A stretch of DNA of 23,769 nt from DASPJR01 sp035628505 (GCA_035628505.1 DASPJR010000053.1:1-23769); one strand, 5' to 3'. Positions 1 to 9,003 are shown, counted from the stretch's first letter. Numbers and translations are program-made. The notes: generated by a model from the letters alone, not told the origin.

Positions 1-1
1 C

Positions 2-1486
2 CTGAAGTACCTCGCGGCCCGCCCGGACTCCGGCGGCGGGCCCGCCCACGCCCGGGCCGCCGTCGCGCTCGCCTTTCTCGCGGCCGGCGACGAGGCGAAC
101 GGCAGGCGCCTCGCCCTTTCCTGGAACCAGGTCCCCGGCCCCGGCACCTGGAGCTGGGGCGTGGCGTACCAGCTCATCACCCTCAGCGAGTACCACCTCC
201 TCACCCAGGACGCCGCCGTCCTGCCCACGATCAAGGCCCTCGTCGCCCGGCTCCGCCAGGACCAGTACGACGGCCGCATCCTCGTCTGGGGCCCCGGCGG
301 CGTCCAGGGCGATTACGAGCGGATCGACGCCTCCCAGCAGCTCTACCTCGGCGGCTTCGGCCACGCGCCGTACGTGCCCGGCGCCGGCAAGAACGGTTAC
401 GGCCCCATGCAGTACACCACCATCCTCCCCGTCATCGCCTGGCAGCTCGCCGCCGCCGCCGGCGTCAAGGCCGATCCGAAGGGCGTCGCGAACGCCCTCG
501 ACTTCATCCATCGCGGCACCAATGAGGCCGGCTACGTCGCCTATGGCGGCGAGTTCACGCTCAACAACGGCTATGTCGATCCGGTCGCGTGGAAGAAGTC
601 GACGTCCGGCATGAACTACGTGGGCCGCGCCGGCGCCTCGCTGATCGCCCACAAGCTGAGCCCGGAGTTCGGGACGTCGACGACCTACTTCGAAAAGAAC
701 CGGAGCTACATGAAGCGGGCCTACAGGAGCCTCCCCGACGGCCACGCCTGCTCGGTGCTCGGCTTCCTCTGGGGCCTGCTGGGCGCCGCCGCCGCGGAGG
801 ACGAGGCGCTGCTCCGGACGATGTTCGACTACCACAAAGCCTGGTTCAACATGATGCGCTGCCACGACGGTTCGTTCGTGGTTCTGCCGGGGCGTGATTA
901 CGCGGACGGCGGCTATTATATTTCGTCGCGCTATCATCCGACCAGCGTAATGGCACTGGTACTGGGCACGGCAAATCCCAAGCTGCAGATCCAAGGCGTG
1001 CAGTCGAAGATCGCCGCTACGGCGAAGGCTCAGAAGGCTGCTGCTGCGCTTGCCACTGCGCCGCCCGCTCCTCCGAAAGCACCTCCACCGGCGCCAAAGC
1101 CCGCGTTAACAGTTCGGCCGGAGATTGTGGAACAGTGGCACCAGCGGCTCATCAAGAAGCTCGACAGCCTGTCCAAGGCAGGCGCGAAAATCAATTTTCC
1201 GATGAATGGCTCCGAGAACTATCTCGTGCGCGGTGCTGACGAAAAGTCTTTGCTCGTTAACATACAGGGCAACGATCTGCCGCTGCCCTGGAAGCAGCTT
1301 TCGCTCGGCAGCCGGCTGGTGCTCGCCAAAGCGGCTGTGCGCGAAGACGATGCCGAAACGCTATTGATCTGTGCCGTGCTGCACGCAGCCAACGGCTTCG
1401 GCTCCGAAGCCGACGATCTCTTCGCCAAGGCCGCGCTGATCGATGCCGATTCGGCGCGCGCCGCTCGGGCGGGGCTTAAGCAATAG
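2..1486 (+). CDS. DUF6288 domain protein, 5' end outside the window
   Basis: The reading frame is open from base 2 and runs to TAG at 1484-1486, so the start lies upstream; the GTG at 161 is inside the gene and is not a start. At least 494 residues are visible. The first ~340 resemble the DUF6288 family, which is known from Planctomycetota/Verrucomicrobiota and probably forms an alpha/alpha barrel; visible landmarks are the stretches GYVDPVAWKKSTSGMNYVGR, DGHACSVLGFLWGLLGA and ADGGYYISSRYHPTSVMAL. An Ala/Pro-rich linker (about 1030-1110) leads to a separate ~120-residue C-terminal region of unknown role. No catalytic function is known to me for this family. Codons before about base 870 end almost always in G or C; after it A/T-ending codons become common. 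The gene converges on the XylR-like gene with one base between the stop codons, and no terminator hairpin is visible there. Confidence 0.85.
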   Translation: MKYLAARPDSGGGPAHARAAVALAFLAAGDEANGRRLALSWNQVPGPGTWSWGVAYQLITLSEYHLLTQDAAVLPTIKALVARLRQDQYDGRILVWGPGGVQGDYERIDASQQLYLGGFGHAPYVPGAGKNGYGPMQYTTILPVIAWQLAAAAGVKADPKGVANALDFIHRGTNEAGYVAYGGEFTLNNGYVDPVAWKKSTSGMNYVGRAGASLIAHKLSPEFGTSTTYFEKNRSYMKRAYRSLPDGHACSVLGFLWGLLGAAAAEDEALLRTMFDYHKAWFNMMRCHDGSFVVLPGRDYADGGYYISSRYHPTSVMALVLGTANPKLQIQGVQSKIAATAKAQKAAAALATAPPAPPKAPPPAPKPALTVRPEIVEQWHQRLIKKLDSLSKAGAKINFPMNGSENYLVRGADEKSLLVNIQGNDLPLPWKQLSLGSRLVLAKAAVREDDAETLLICAVLHAANGFGSEADDLFAKAALIDADSARAARAGLKQ

Positions 1487-1487
1487 C

Positions 1488-2684
1488 TCAGCGCAGCTTG
1501 AGCCGTTCGCGGTAGCTGCTGGGCGACTGGCCAATCTCACGGACAAACACCTCATGCAGGCGCTTTGCATCTTTGAATCCTGCCAGGCGCGCGACCTGCT
1601 TGATCGGTGTGCCCGCGTGCGCGAGCTCGCGCTTGGCGCGCTCCAGCCGCAGGCGCTGGATTTCTTCGGCCACTGTGCGCCCCAGCACGCGGCTGAAACG
1701 CCGTTCGAGCGTGCGGCGTCCCGCGAATGAGGCGCGGCACACGTCATCGACGCCAATCGGCTGATGCGCGAGTTTTGAAATCCAACGCAAGGCGGTGGCG
1801 ACCAGTTCATCGTCAACGGCGAGGAAGTCGGTCGATTGCCGCGCCGTAATGCCGGCCGGCTCCATGAACTGCAGCGGCTGCTGCACAGGCTGCCCGTTCA
1901 TGAGCGCGTTGAGAATGCTTGCGGCCTGGTACCCGATCGCGTTGTACGGAATGTCGATGCTGCTCAGCGAGGGGGAGGGGTGCTGGCAAAGCACGGGATC
2001 GTTTTCGTTGACCACCAGCGCGACCTGCTCGGGAATGGCGAGGCTGTGTTCCCGCGCGGCCTCGGCGATGTGGCGTCCGGTTGCATCAGGGAAGGTGACA
2101 TAAACGCCAGTCGGCGGCTGCCACTGTGCAATCCAGCGGCTGATCGTGCGTTTAAACTGCTTCCAGACGCGTGCGTCTTTTGCATACTGCCGCTCGACTA
2201 CCGCGCACGAACAGGTGTGTCCGCGTTTTCCGATCGTTTCGTGGAACGCATCCAGTTCCATGCGCTGGGCACGGTCGCCGGTTCCCGAAAGGCAGGCGAA
2301 GTGGCGGAAGCCGCGTTCAAGCAGGTGCTCAGCCGCGAGCCGGCCGGACTCCGAGAAGTCTGGAAAGACACCCGGCATTGCGGGAGCAACCGGCGAATTG
2401 AACCAGACATTGACAACGGGGACGTTGTGCGCTTTTGCAGCTTTGGCCAGCGCGCTGCTCACGCGGCCGAGCACGCCGTCGTAGCGTGCGGGCTCAGTGC
2501 GCAGAGTTACATCGGCAAACTCATCGATGACGCATTCCCATCCGTGCTCATTAGCGAACTGCTGTGTGCCGACAAAAATGTCAAAGTGCCGGCGGTAGGG
2601 CCAGTCCAGATCGAGCATGATGGCGATGCGCTTGCGGCTGGTGACGCCATTTGTGGGCGTCTGTGGCAGACGTGGAGTGATCAT
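1488..2684 (-). CDS. XylR-like transcriptional regulator (sugar-binding domain + AraC helix-turn-helix)
   Basis: A 398-residue predicted cytoplasmic DNA-binding regulator. Residues ~18-285 match the periplasmic-binding-protein/LacI-type sensor fold (KRIAIMLDLDWPYRRHFDIF near the start, LSSIDIPYNAIGYQAASIL near its end). Residues ~300-398 are a double AraC helix-turn-helix, with the classic second motif AGFKDAKRLHEVFVREIGQS followed by PSSYRER. This architecture is that of E. coli XylR and its many PVC paralogues, which respond to pentoses or other sugars; the ligand here is unknown. I chose the ATG at 2682-2684 because GGGAAAGGGA lies just upstream; a longer version starting at 2732 has no clear ribosome binding site. 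It converges on the DUF6288 gene. The upstream neighbour operon is closed by a hairpin terminator, so this gene needs its own promoter in 2685-2818, which I could not identify with confidence. Confidence 0.9.
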   Translation of the reverse strand: MITPRLPQTPTNGVTSRKRIAIMLDLDWPYRRHFDIFVGTQQFANEHGWECVIDEFADVTLRTEPARYDGVLGRVSSALAKAAKAHNVPVVNVWFNSPVAPAMPGVFPDFSESGRLAAEHLLERGFRHFACLSGTGDRAQRMELDAFHETIGKRGHTCSCAVVERQYAKDARVWKQFKRTISRWIAQWQPPTGVYVTFPDATGRHIAEAAREHSLAIPEQVALVVNENDPVLCQHPSPSLSSIDIPYNAIGYQAASILNALMNGQPVQQPLQFMEPAGITARQSTDFLAVDDELVATALRWISKLAHQPIGVDDVCRASFAGRRTLERRFSRVLGRTVAEEIQRLRLERAKRELAHAGTPIKQVARLAGFKDAKRLHEVFVREIGQSPSSYRERLKLR

Positions 2685-2818
2685 GAGTCCCTTTCCCGTT
2701 TCATATCGCGCCGGTTCTGATTCTACATACACCTGTGCGGCATGTGCTGTCGCAAAAGCGGATATGAACGGCGGAAGGGAGGATCAGATCGCCGGACCTT
2801 TGAGAAAGAACGATCATG

Positions 2819-2840
2819 AAAAAGCCCGGCATTGCCGGGC
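2819..2840 (-). terminator. Intrinsic terminator of the GntR-cytochrome-DUF1552 operon
   Basis: Read on the minus strand, a perfect 7-bp GC stem (GCCCGGC / GCCGGGC, loop AAT) is followed at once by five T residues. It lies 38 bases beyond the stop codon of the DUF1552 gene and before the XylR-like gene, so it should end the operon transcript. Confidence 0.85.
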
Positions 2841-2877
2841 CTGTTGCCGTTCTGAGCCGTCTTGAAGCGGTGAGCAT

Positions 2878-4182
2878 TTAAACTTCATCGAGCGGCTTGG
2901 TGGCATCTCCGAAGCTCGGCAGGCGCACATTCATCTTGTCCATCATTGACAGATACAGCCGGCACATCTGGCGCTCGGATTTGCCCGCATAATCGAGCAC
3001 GCGGCCGCCCTTGATCTTTCCGCCGCCGCCGCCCACCAGAATCACGGGCAGCCGCCCAGCTTCGTGATTTCCCGTCAGCATCGATGAGCAGAACAGCATC
3101 ATCGTATTATCCAGCAGCGTGCGAGGGCCTTCCTGGATCGCATCGAGCTTCCGCGCGACATAGGCGACCTGCTCGAGGAAGAATTGATTCACTTTCAGCC
3201 AGTCGGCCGTGTCGGAGTGCGAGAGTAAATGGTGGATCATGTAATCAACGCCTAAATTCGGAAAGCGCAGCGACGAATGATCGTTGTTGAGCTTCAGCGT
3301 CGTGATGCGCGTCGTATCTGTCTGGAAACCAAGCACCATAATATCGCACATCAATCGCATGTGGTCGGCAACGTTCTGAGGAATACCTTCGGGCGGACGG
3401 GGGATGTTTGGCTTGTCGAGTGTGGGACGCCAACCCTGCAGTTCGCCACGCTTGCCAGCTTTCTGGATGCGCTGCTCGACGTCGCGGACGGAATCGAGGT
3501 ATTCGTCGAGCTTGCGCTGATCACTGGTGCTGATCTGGCGGCGCAAATCGGAGGCATCGGAAAGCACCGCGTCGAGGACGCTCTTGTCGCCGCGTTGAAC
3601 GTCGTCTTTGAACAGGCGGTCAAACGCGAGCGCCGGATAGATCTCCAGCGGCGTCGGAGTCGTAGGGGAACTCCAGGAAATATGCGAGCTGTAGAGCATC
3701 GAATAATTCTTATGCACGGAAGGATTCGATTTTTCGCAGCCTAGCACCAGGCTGGACACCTTCGTTGATTCCCCGTATTTCTGCGCCAGAACCTGGTCGA
3801 TGCTTGTGCCGGAGCGGATTTCGCCGCCCGAGGCCAGCGGCGCGCCGGAGAGCAGGTTGCCTGTCTGCGAGCTGTGGATGTTGCCCTTCAACGCCTCGGC
3901 GTTGTAGAGGCCGTTGATGAAAAGCATCTTCTCGCGGAAATCGTTGAGCGGCTCAAGCACCTTGCCGAGTTGCATCGATTTGCCTTCGCCTTTGGCCCAC
4001 CATTCTCTGCTGTGAAATCCGTTGCCCGAGAAGAGCACAGCCAGGCGCACCGGCGCTTCGCTCGCCTTTTGGCTTCCAGGCGGCTCGTCGCCCCACACGC
4101 GGTAGGATTCGAGCCACGGCAGCGCCATCGTGACGCCCAGTCCGCGCAGCATCGCACGCCGTGAAAAGTGATGGTTGCTCAT
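2878..4182 (-). CDS. DUF1552 protein, Tat-exported (copy 1)
   Basis: A 434-residue protein of the DUF1552 family, which is abundant in Planctomycetota, Verrucomicrobiota and Myxococcota and commonly encoded beside DUF1592-type cytochromes. Its biochemical role is not established. The N-terminus carries a twin-arginine signal, SRRAMLRGLG, followed by a hydrophobic stretch (residues ~7-25), so the product should be exported folded. Family landmarks include LAVLFSGNGFHSREWW, LLSGAPLASGG, SSLVLGCEKSNPSVH and DNTMMLFCSSMLTGNHEAGRLP. The start at 4180-4182 is preferred over an upstream ATG at 4287 because GAGGGGGG lies in the 16-base gap after the upstream stop codon and because the Tat motif then sits at the N-terminus. 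It is the last gene of the operon and is followed by the hairpin at 2819-2840. Confidence 0.92.
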   Translation of the reverse strand: MSNHHFSRRAMLRGLGVTMALPWLESYRVWGDEPPGSQKASEAPVRLAVLFSGNGFHSREWWAKGEGKSMQLGKVLEPLNDFREKMLFINGLYNAEALKGNIHSSQTGNLLSGAPLASGGEIRSGTSIDQVLAQKYGESTKVSSLVLGCEKSNPSVHKNYSMLYSSHISWSSPTTPTPLEIYPALAFDRLFKDDVQRGDKSVLDAVLSDASDLRRQISTSDQRKLDEYLDSVRDVEQRIQKAGKRGELQGWRPTLDKPNIPRPPEGIPQNVADHMRLMCDIMVLGFQTDTTRITTLKLNNDHSSLRFPNLGVDYMIHHLLSHSDTADWLKVNQFFLEQVAYVARKLDAIQEGPRTLLDNTMMLFCSSMLTGNHEAGRLPVILVGGGGGKIKGGRVLDYAGKSERQMCRLYLSMMDKMNVRLPSFGDATKPLDEV

Positions 4183-4198
4183 CGTCGGCCCCCCCTCG

Positions 4199-7100
4199 TT
4201 AGTCGTTGCTCGCGCCGATGCCCCGGATGTTGCGGAACTGGCTGCTTTGTACGATTTTATCGACCGCCGCACCAATGCGGTAGTCATTTGTTTTAAGCAG
4301 GCTCTGCATTTCTCGAAGCAGCGATTCGTCGGACAACTGCACCGCGCGGCCGAGCGAGTAGCCCAGCAGCTTTTTGCAGAAATGCTTCAGGAATGCGTCG
4401 CGCTTGGTCGTAAGCAGATAATTGCGCAGGCCGTCAAGGCCGTCGAATTCGGAGCCATCCATTGCTTTTACTTTCGTGTCGATTGGCTTATTGCCGAGAT
4501 CTTTGTCACGGAAGCGGCCGATCGCGTCGAAGCGTTCCAGTGAAAAGCCGAAGGCGTCGATGCGCTGGTGGCAGCTGGCGCAGCGCGGATCAGAACTGTG
4601 TTTTTCGGTGAGCTGCCGCACGGTGAGCGTCTCGACGGCTTCGTCTTCGGGCAGCGGCGGAACGTCTTTCGGCGGCTTGGGCAGCTTGTCGCCGAGCAGC
4701 GCTTCGGAGACCCAGTTGCCACGTAGAATCGGGCTCGTTCGCGACGCGCCAGACTGCTTGGCAAGCGTGGTCGCATGCCCGAGGATTCCGCCGCGCGAAA
4801 ACTTCTTCATTCCTTCAACGCGCCGGAAGTCGGAGCCGCTCACACCCGGGATACCGTAATGTTTTGCCAGGGCCTCGTTCAGGAAGGTGTGGTCGGCATC
4901 GAGCAAGCTCAGCACAGACCCATCGTTCTGAAAAAAATCAGTGAAGAAGTGAATCGTCTCTTCGTACATCGCACCGCGGAGCGCGACAAACGTTGGGAAG
5001 TGCCGGTCGCTTTTTTCGCTGAGTTCGTCGAAACCAGACACATGCAGCCAAGCGCAGCCGAATTCCGTCGCCAGCCGCCGAACGCGTGGGTCTTTAAGCA
5101 TGCGACGGGCCTGGGCGGAGAGCACCGCCGGCTCGTGAAGTTTTCCGGCTTCGGCAAGCTTGCGCAATTCGTCGTCGGGCATTGACGACCAGAGGAAATA
5201 GCTGAGCCGGCTGGCCAGCTCCAGGTCGCTCACAGGGCCAGGCGCAACGCCGGGGCCGGGCTTCTCCGCGCGGTACAGGAAGGCCGGCGCAACGAAAAGG
5301 CGTGCGAGCGTCAGGCGCACGGCTTCTTCATGAGGAAGCTCCTGGTCGCGAAGTTTTTTATAGAGGCCGCGCAGGTCGTCCTTCTCCTTTTCGGTGAGCG
5401 GCCGACGGTATGCACGGTCAGCGAAGTGCAGGATTGCATCGACGTGCCTGGGCTGAACGTCGAGCATCCACTTCTTCAGTTTCTCCGCGCCCTGCTTAAT
5501 GGGCTCGCGCAGCGGCTCGAATGACTTGGGATCGCCATCCTGCGTTGCGTACTGCCAGAGTTGCTCGAACACATCCACCAGCGCCAGTGCATCCTGGCTG
5601 ATGAAACGCAGTTCGTCCCACAGGCGGTCGAGTTTCGCGCGCTGCGCGTCATCGAGCATCAGCCGAGCGAGATGGTGATCTTCGCGGTGGAAGAGAGTCA
5701 GAGTAACGACTTCATCCGTTGGAACGATCTTCATGTAGCATAGCGCCGCTGGAAACAGCTGGCGCATGTCGTCGAATGCCTTCTCAAAGCACTGCCGTGC
5801 CGGTGAGCCCTCGCGGACGACAATCGGTACATTATGCGCAAAGCCCTGGCTCGCTGGTTTCGCCTTGAGTACCTGGAACTGCACGCTGCCCGGGCTCTCC
5901 TTATAGAGCATGCCCGAAGCAACGAGCTCTGCGCCGGCGGCCAATTCCGCCGGAATTTTCACTTCCAGCACCCCTGGCGCACGCACACAGAGACTCCTGG
6001 GCTCGATTGCCTGCCCGTCCAGATCGCGACCGAACAGCGCCGGATTAAGCCCCCAGTCGCCTTGCGCAGTCTGGGCGGCAGAGGGCGCGTCGCTCAGTTT
6101 GCCGAGCAAAGCACCGCCGAGCGACGTGAGCTGGCGATGCAGCGCGGCATCGGGATTGTCTTTTCCGGCAGGCGCATTTCCGGCCATGAGCTTCTGAACT
6201 TCGGAGGCGAGCTTCGTCTTCTCATCGCCCACTGCGGCCTGCCATTTCGCCAGCAGCGACCCAGGCGGAACGGCCGGGCCCGCGTCCGAACTGCCCGTTG
6301 AGGGCTCGGTGTAGAAATGCCAGACGTCTTTGTTTCCCAAGCTGTCTGCGTGTGGGTTGCCCGCGAGAACGTCAGGGGAAACATCAGCGGCAAGGTTCCA
6401 GCGAATCGGCTTCTCGCCGCCGGCTGTGAGTGTCATATCGACAGCTGCCAGATCGCAGCTGTGATCGTTGTTATGGGGTCCGATAGCGAGTGAAATGACA
6501 TCTCCGGCACGCACGGAGACCTTTTCAAACGGTCCCGCCTTCTTTTCCTGACGATCAGTGATCGTCCCGCCCGCCAGCCGGCGGCGTGACTCACCGCGGC
6601 GCAGTTCAAGCGCCCACGTAACGCCATTGCCGCATTCCGGATGTGCACGCGAGACGGCCGCTTCGACGCTTAACAGGGCCGCCACGGGGCTGCGCCAGCC
6701 AATGACCGCGTTGAGTTTCGGCGAGGGATGAACAGCAACGCTGTGCGGCTTCATATTTCCCGGGATGCGCACGTGCTGGTCGGATGAGTTTGCAAGGATA
6801 AGCGGCGTCTCGCCTTTGCCCCAGCCGCGGATGAACTCGTAATTTCCGACGTTCTTGATCTCGGGCTGTAGATGATTGTCGATCTTGACGGAACCGCCCG
6901 CGCTGATGCCCAGCAGGTTGAACCACGCGCCGAGAACGTCCGAAGGCACGTCATGCTTTTTCGCGAGCGCCGCGAGATCGAACGTTTCAGCCGCGCCGGC
7001 TTCTGCGGCGGCCAAGAGAGCCTTCGGAGCTGTCGCGATAGTGAGCTCGCGCCTGGCGCTGTGCTGGCGGCAGGCATCGCGCAGATCACGGAGATAAATG

Positions 7101-8293
7101 GCGGGACGTCCAGGCGCCACCAGGCGCGGTTCATGCCAGAGCGCCACATCGCCTTCACTGCCGTCGCCGGCATCGGTGGTTACCAGATAAACGGTCACAT
7201 CCTTGCCGTCAGCCGGCAGTTTTTCTTTAATCTCCTGCCGGGAGGGAAGCGGAGAGAGCGGCTCCATCCACGCTTTCGGCCCGTTCAATTTTCCGATCTG
7301 GCCGACGGGCGAATATTTCCAGAGCGCTTTCTGCCAGGCGTCGATTTCGCCAACCAGCGCCGCAACGTCTTCCGTCTTAGCCACCTTCCAGCGGTTGCGT
7401 ATTTTGTCGAGAATCATCGAGGGCTCGCCACTGGAGAGTGATTTGAACAACGTCTCAAGGTACCGCTTGCTGAGGCCGCGTGCATTCGCCACCGCCTCAA
7501 ACTCACCTTTTTCGAGCGCGCCACGATCCTGAATCGTCGCGACGAGGTATTTTCCAAGGGGAATGCGGCCGCCGTCTTTCACTTCAAAAACAACGCCCTG
7601 CAGATTGAATTTTGATGAGCCGGTCTGGTCGGTAAACGTTTTGTAGAACTCGCGGATCTGTGTCAGCACCTCTTCGGTCTGGTCGCGCCGGGTCACTGAG
7701 GGCGAAAAGCGGATTCCGTCCGGCAGCAGCACGGCATGAGCGGCGACAACCTTTCCGGCATCGAGATATTTCTTGAACAGGGCAGGGGACATCACCAGCG
7801 ACTGCCCCGTATTGGTGAAGCCTTCGCCCGCCGCGCCGTCTACGGGGAACTCCTTCGCTGGATCCAGCGTCGGCACACCAGTCAGATCGCGGATGGTGTG
7901 CGTGTATTCCGAATTCGATAGGCGCCGCAGCAGAACCGGGCCAGGATCCCCGGCATTCGCAAACGCGATGTCCTCAAGCACCGCATGCACGAAAGCGGCG
8001 AGTTTCTCTTTATCCGCAGCCGGCATCGGCGTGGCTTTTTTGGGCGGCATTTCGCCCAGCGCGAGCTGTTCAGCGACACTCTGCCAGACCTTCGGGTGCT
8101 TCTTTATGTCCACAAGAGTTTTGAAGCACTCCAGGTCGAGCTCGCCCTTCTGCTTCTCGGTTGAGTGACAGGTGATGCAATATTCTTTGAGCAGTGGCTG
8201 AATAACCTTCGCGTAGGTCTCTTCGCGTTCGCCGCCAGACGCGAGGGAGCCGGCTGCGGCGATAATAAGTGGAAGCAGAGTCCGGATGCGCAT
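4199..8293 (-). CDS. Secreted haem-c protein of the DUF1587/DUF1595/DUF1592/DUF1588/DUF1585 type (1364 aa)
   Basis: A very large exported cytochrome-like protein. Residues 1-20 form a signal peptide (MRIRTLLPLIIAAAGSLASG). A planctomycete cytochrome-type region follows, with a haem motif CITCH at residues 39-43 and GEMPPKK near 75. A DUF1587-like segment (LRRLSNSEYTHTIRDLTGVP) lies at ~115-165. About 700 residues of less familiar sequence follow, probably including beta-rich binding domains. The C-terminal third runs in the usual order: DUF1595 (~940-1010), DUF1592 (from ~1019), DUF1588 (~1150-1265, with a second CxxCH, CASCH, at 1238-1242) and DUF1585 to the end. The family is predicted to act outside the cytoplasmic membrane, perhaps in electron transfer linked to polymer breakdown; no reaction is proven. 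The ATG at 8291-8293 is chosen because it starts the signal peptide; GGGGAG lies upstream and the GntR stop is only 7 bases away. The DUF1552 start lies 16 bases downstream. Confidence 0.92.
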   Translation of the reverse strand: MRIRTLLPLIIAAAGSLASGGEREETYAKVIQPLLKEYCITCHSTEKQKGELDLECFKTLVDIKKHPKVWQSVAEQLALGEMPPKKATPMPAADKEKLAAFVHAVLEDIAFANAGDPGPVLLRRLSNSEYTHTIRDLTGVPTLDPAKEFPVDGAAGEGFTNTGQSLVMSPALFKKYLDAGKVVAAHAVLLPDGIRFSPSVTRRDQTEEVLTQIREFYKTFTDQTGSSKFNLQGVVFEVKDGGRIPLGKYLVATIQDRGALEKGEFEAVANARGLSKRYLETLFKSLSSGEPSMILDKIRNRWKVAKTEDVAALVGEIDAWQKALWKYSPVGQIGKLNGPKAWMEPLSPLPSRQEIKEKLPADGKDVTVYLVTTDAGDGSEGDVALWHEPRLVAPGRPAIYLRDLRDACRQHSARRELTIATAPKALLAAAEAGAAETFDLAALAKKHDVPSDVLGAWFNLLGISAGGSVKIDNHLQPEIKNVGNYEFIRGWGKGETPLILANSSDQHVRIPGNMKPHSVAVHPSPKLNAVIGWRSPVAALLSVEAAVSRAHPECGNGVTWALELRRGESRRRLAGGTITDRQEKKAGPFEKVSVRAGDVISLAIGPHNNDHSCDLAAVDMTLTAGGEKPIRWNLAADVSPDVLAGNPHADSLGNKDVWHFYTEPSTGSSDAGPAVPPGSLLAKWQAAVGDEKTKLASEVQKLMAGNAPAGKDNPDAALHRQLTSLGGALLGKLSDAPSAAQTAQGDWGLNPALFGRDLDGQAIEPRSLCVRAPGVLEVKIPAELAAGAELVASGMLYKESPGSVQFQVLKAKPASQGFAHNVPIVVREGSPARQCFEKAFDDMRQLFPAALCYMKIVPTDEVVTLTLFHREDHHLARLMLDDAQRAKLDRLWDELRFISQDALALVDVFEQLWQYATQDGDPKSFEPLREPIKQGAEKLKKWMLDVQPRHVDAILHFADRAYRRPLTEKEKDDLRGLYKKLRDQELPHEEAVRLTLARLFVAPAFLYRAEKPGPGVAPGPVSDLELASRLSYFLWSSMPDDELRKLAEAGKLHEPAVLSAQARRMLKDPRVRRLATEFGCAWLHVSGFDELSEKSDRHFPTFVALRGAMYEETIHFFTDFFQNDGSVLSLLDADHTFLNEALAKHYGIPGVSGSDFRRVEGMKKFSRGGILGHATTLAKQSGASRTSPILRGNWVSEALLGDKLPKPPKDVPPLPEDEAVETLTVRQLTEKHSSDPRCASCHQRIDAFGFSLERFDAIGRFRDKDLGNKPIDTKVKAMDGSEFDGLDGLRNYLLTTKRDAFLKHFCKKLLGYSLGRAVQLSDESLLREMQSLLKTNDYRIGAAVDKIVQSSQFRNIRGIGASND

Positions 8294-8300
8294 CACGCGA

Positions 8301-8969
8301 TCAATTCTCCCCGGCGCTTGACGCCACAGGCAGGAAATCCCGCCAGCCCTGGATGTGTTCGCGATTGAGCCGTTCGGCCGCCGCCGGCGACTGTGTCTGG
8401 AACACGCGCACAAGCTGCGTGTGCGATAGCACTGTCGTCTCGCGTGTCGACTTTGATTTTATCTGGTGTTCGCGCTGCAGCCGGCCCAGCCACAATTCCA
8501 TTTCCGAGCGAAGCGATTTCCAGAAGCGGATCAGCCGTGTCTGCTGAGAAGCTTCGATAATCAACTCGTGGAAATTCAGGTCCAGGTGGGTCAGTTCCTG
8601 CGGCGTGCGCGCACGCGCAGTTTCGGCAATGTTCTGCTCGAGCGCGCGCGTGTCCCGCTGCAGGCGCGGTGCGGCCAGGCGCGCGGCCATGGGTTCGAGA
8701 GAAAGCCGCAATTGATAGAGCTCTTCAAAATCGTGAGGCTGCAGTGCCTTGACGTAGGCGCGGCCGGTCGCGCTGAACTCAACCAATCCTTCGCGCTCCA
8801 GAGTAAACAGCGCCTCGCGCACGGGTACGCGGCTGACCCCGAGCTGCCGGGCCACGGCAGCCTCGGCAAGGAGCGTGCCGGGCGGCAACTCCCCGTGAGT
8901 GATTCCGGTGCGCAGTTTCTGAACTGCATCGTCCGAACGCGTCCGGAGGCGAACTGGGGCTGAATTCAT
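8301..8969 (-). CDS. GntR-family regulator with FCD ligand domain
   Basis: A 222-residue DNA-binding regulator of the FadR/FCD subfamily. Residues ~14-75 are the winged helix (LPPGTLLAEAAVARQLGVSR, then VPVREALFTLEREGLV). Residues ~85-210 are the all-helical FCD domain with the expected metal-ligand pattern: Asp and His in LDLNFHELI, His in LSHTQLV and His in REHIQGW. FCD regulators usually sense small carboxylates such as sugar acids, but the ligand cannot be read from sequence. I prefer the ATG at 8967-8969, which has AAAGG ten bases upstream; the ATG at 8985-8987 would add six residues, lacks a ribosome binding site and would place one operator inside the coding sequence. It is the first gene of the operon, seven bases before the large cytochrome gene, so autoregulation through the adjacent GGTATACC palindromes is likely. 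Confidence 0.93.
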   Translation of the reverse strand: MNSAPVRLRTRSDDAVQKLRTGITHGELPPGTLLAEAAVARQLGVSRVPVREALFTLEREGLVEFSATGRAYVKALQPHDFEELYQLRLSLEPMAARLAAPRLQRDTRALEQNIAETARARTPQELTHLDLNFHELIIEASQQTRLIRFWKSLRSEMELWLGRLQREHQIKSKSTRETTVLSHTQLVRVFQTQSPAAAERLNREHIQGWRDFLPVASSAGEN

Positions 8970-8970
8970 A

Positions 8971-9003
8971 AACGGTATACCTTTCATGAAACGGTATACC
9001 GTT
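8971..9003. promoter_or_regulatory. Candidate GntR operator: two GGTATACC palindromes
   Basis: ACGGTATACC occurs twice, at 8972-8981 and 8991-9000, with a 19-bp repeat period (about two helical turns, same face of DNA). The right copy extends to the perfect 14-bp palindrome AACGGTATACCGTT (8990-9003). FCD-type GntR proteins bind GTATAC-like sites; E. coli NanR, for example, recognises GGTATA repeats. The left copy overlaps the GntR ribosome-binding region. The site is well placed to repress gntR and perhaps the divergent cytochrome gene starting at 9202. This is a prediction from pattern and position. Confidence 0.75.

Noticed and set aside
161..163. GTG as start of the DUF6288 gene
   Set aside because: The same frame is open with conserved-looking protein sequence back to base 2, so this codon is internal.
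1836..2720. Open frame of 294 codons on the plus strand
   Set aside because: It lies wholly opposite the XylR-like gene, whose domains are clear; its translation shows no recognisable domain, and such antisense frames are expected in GC-rich genes.
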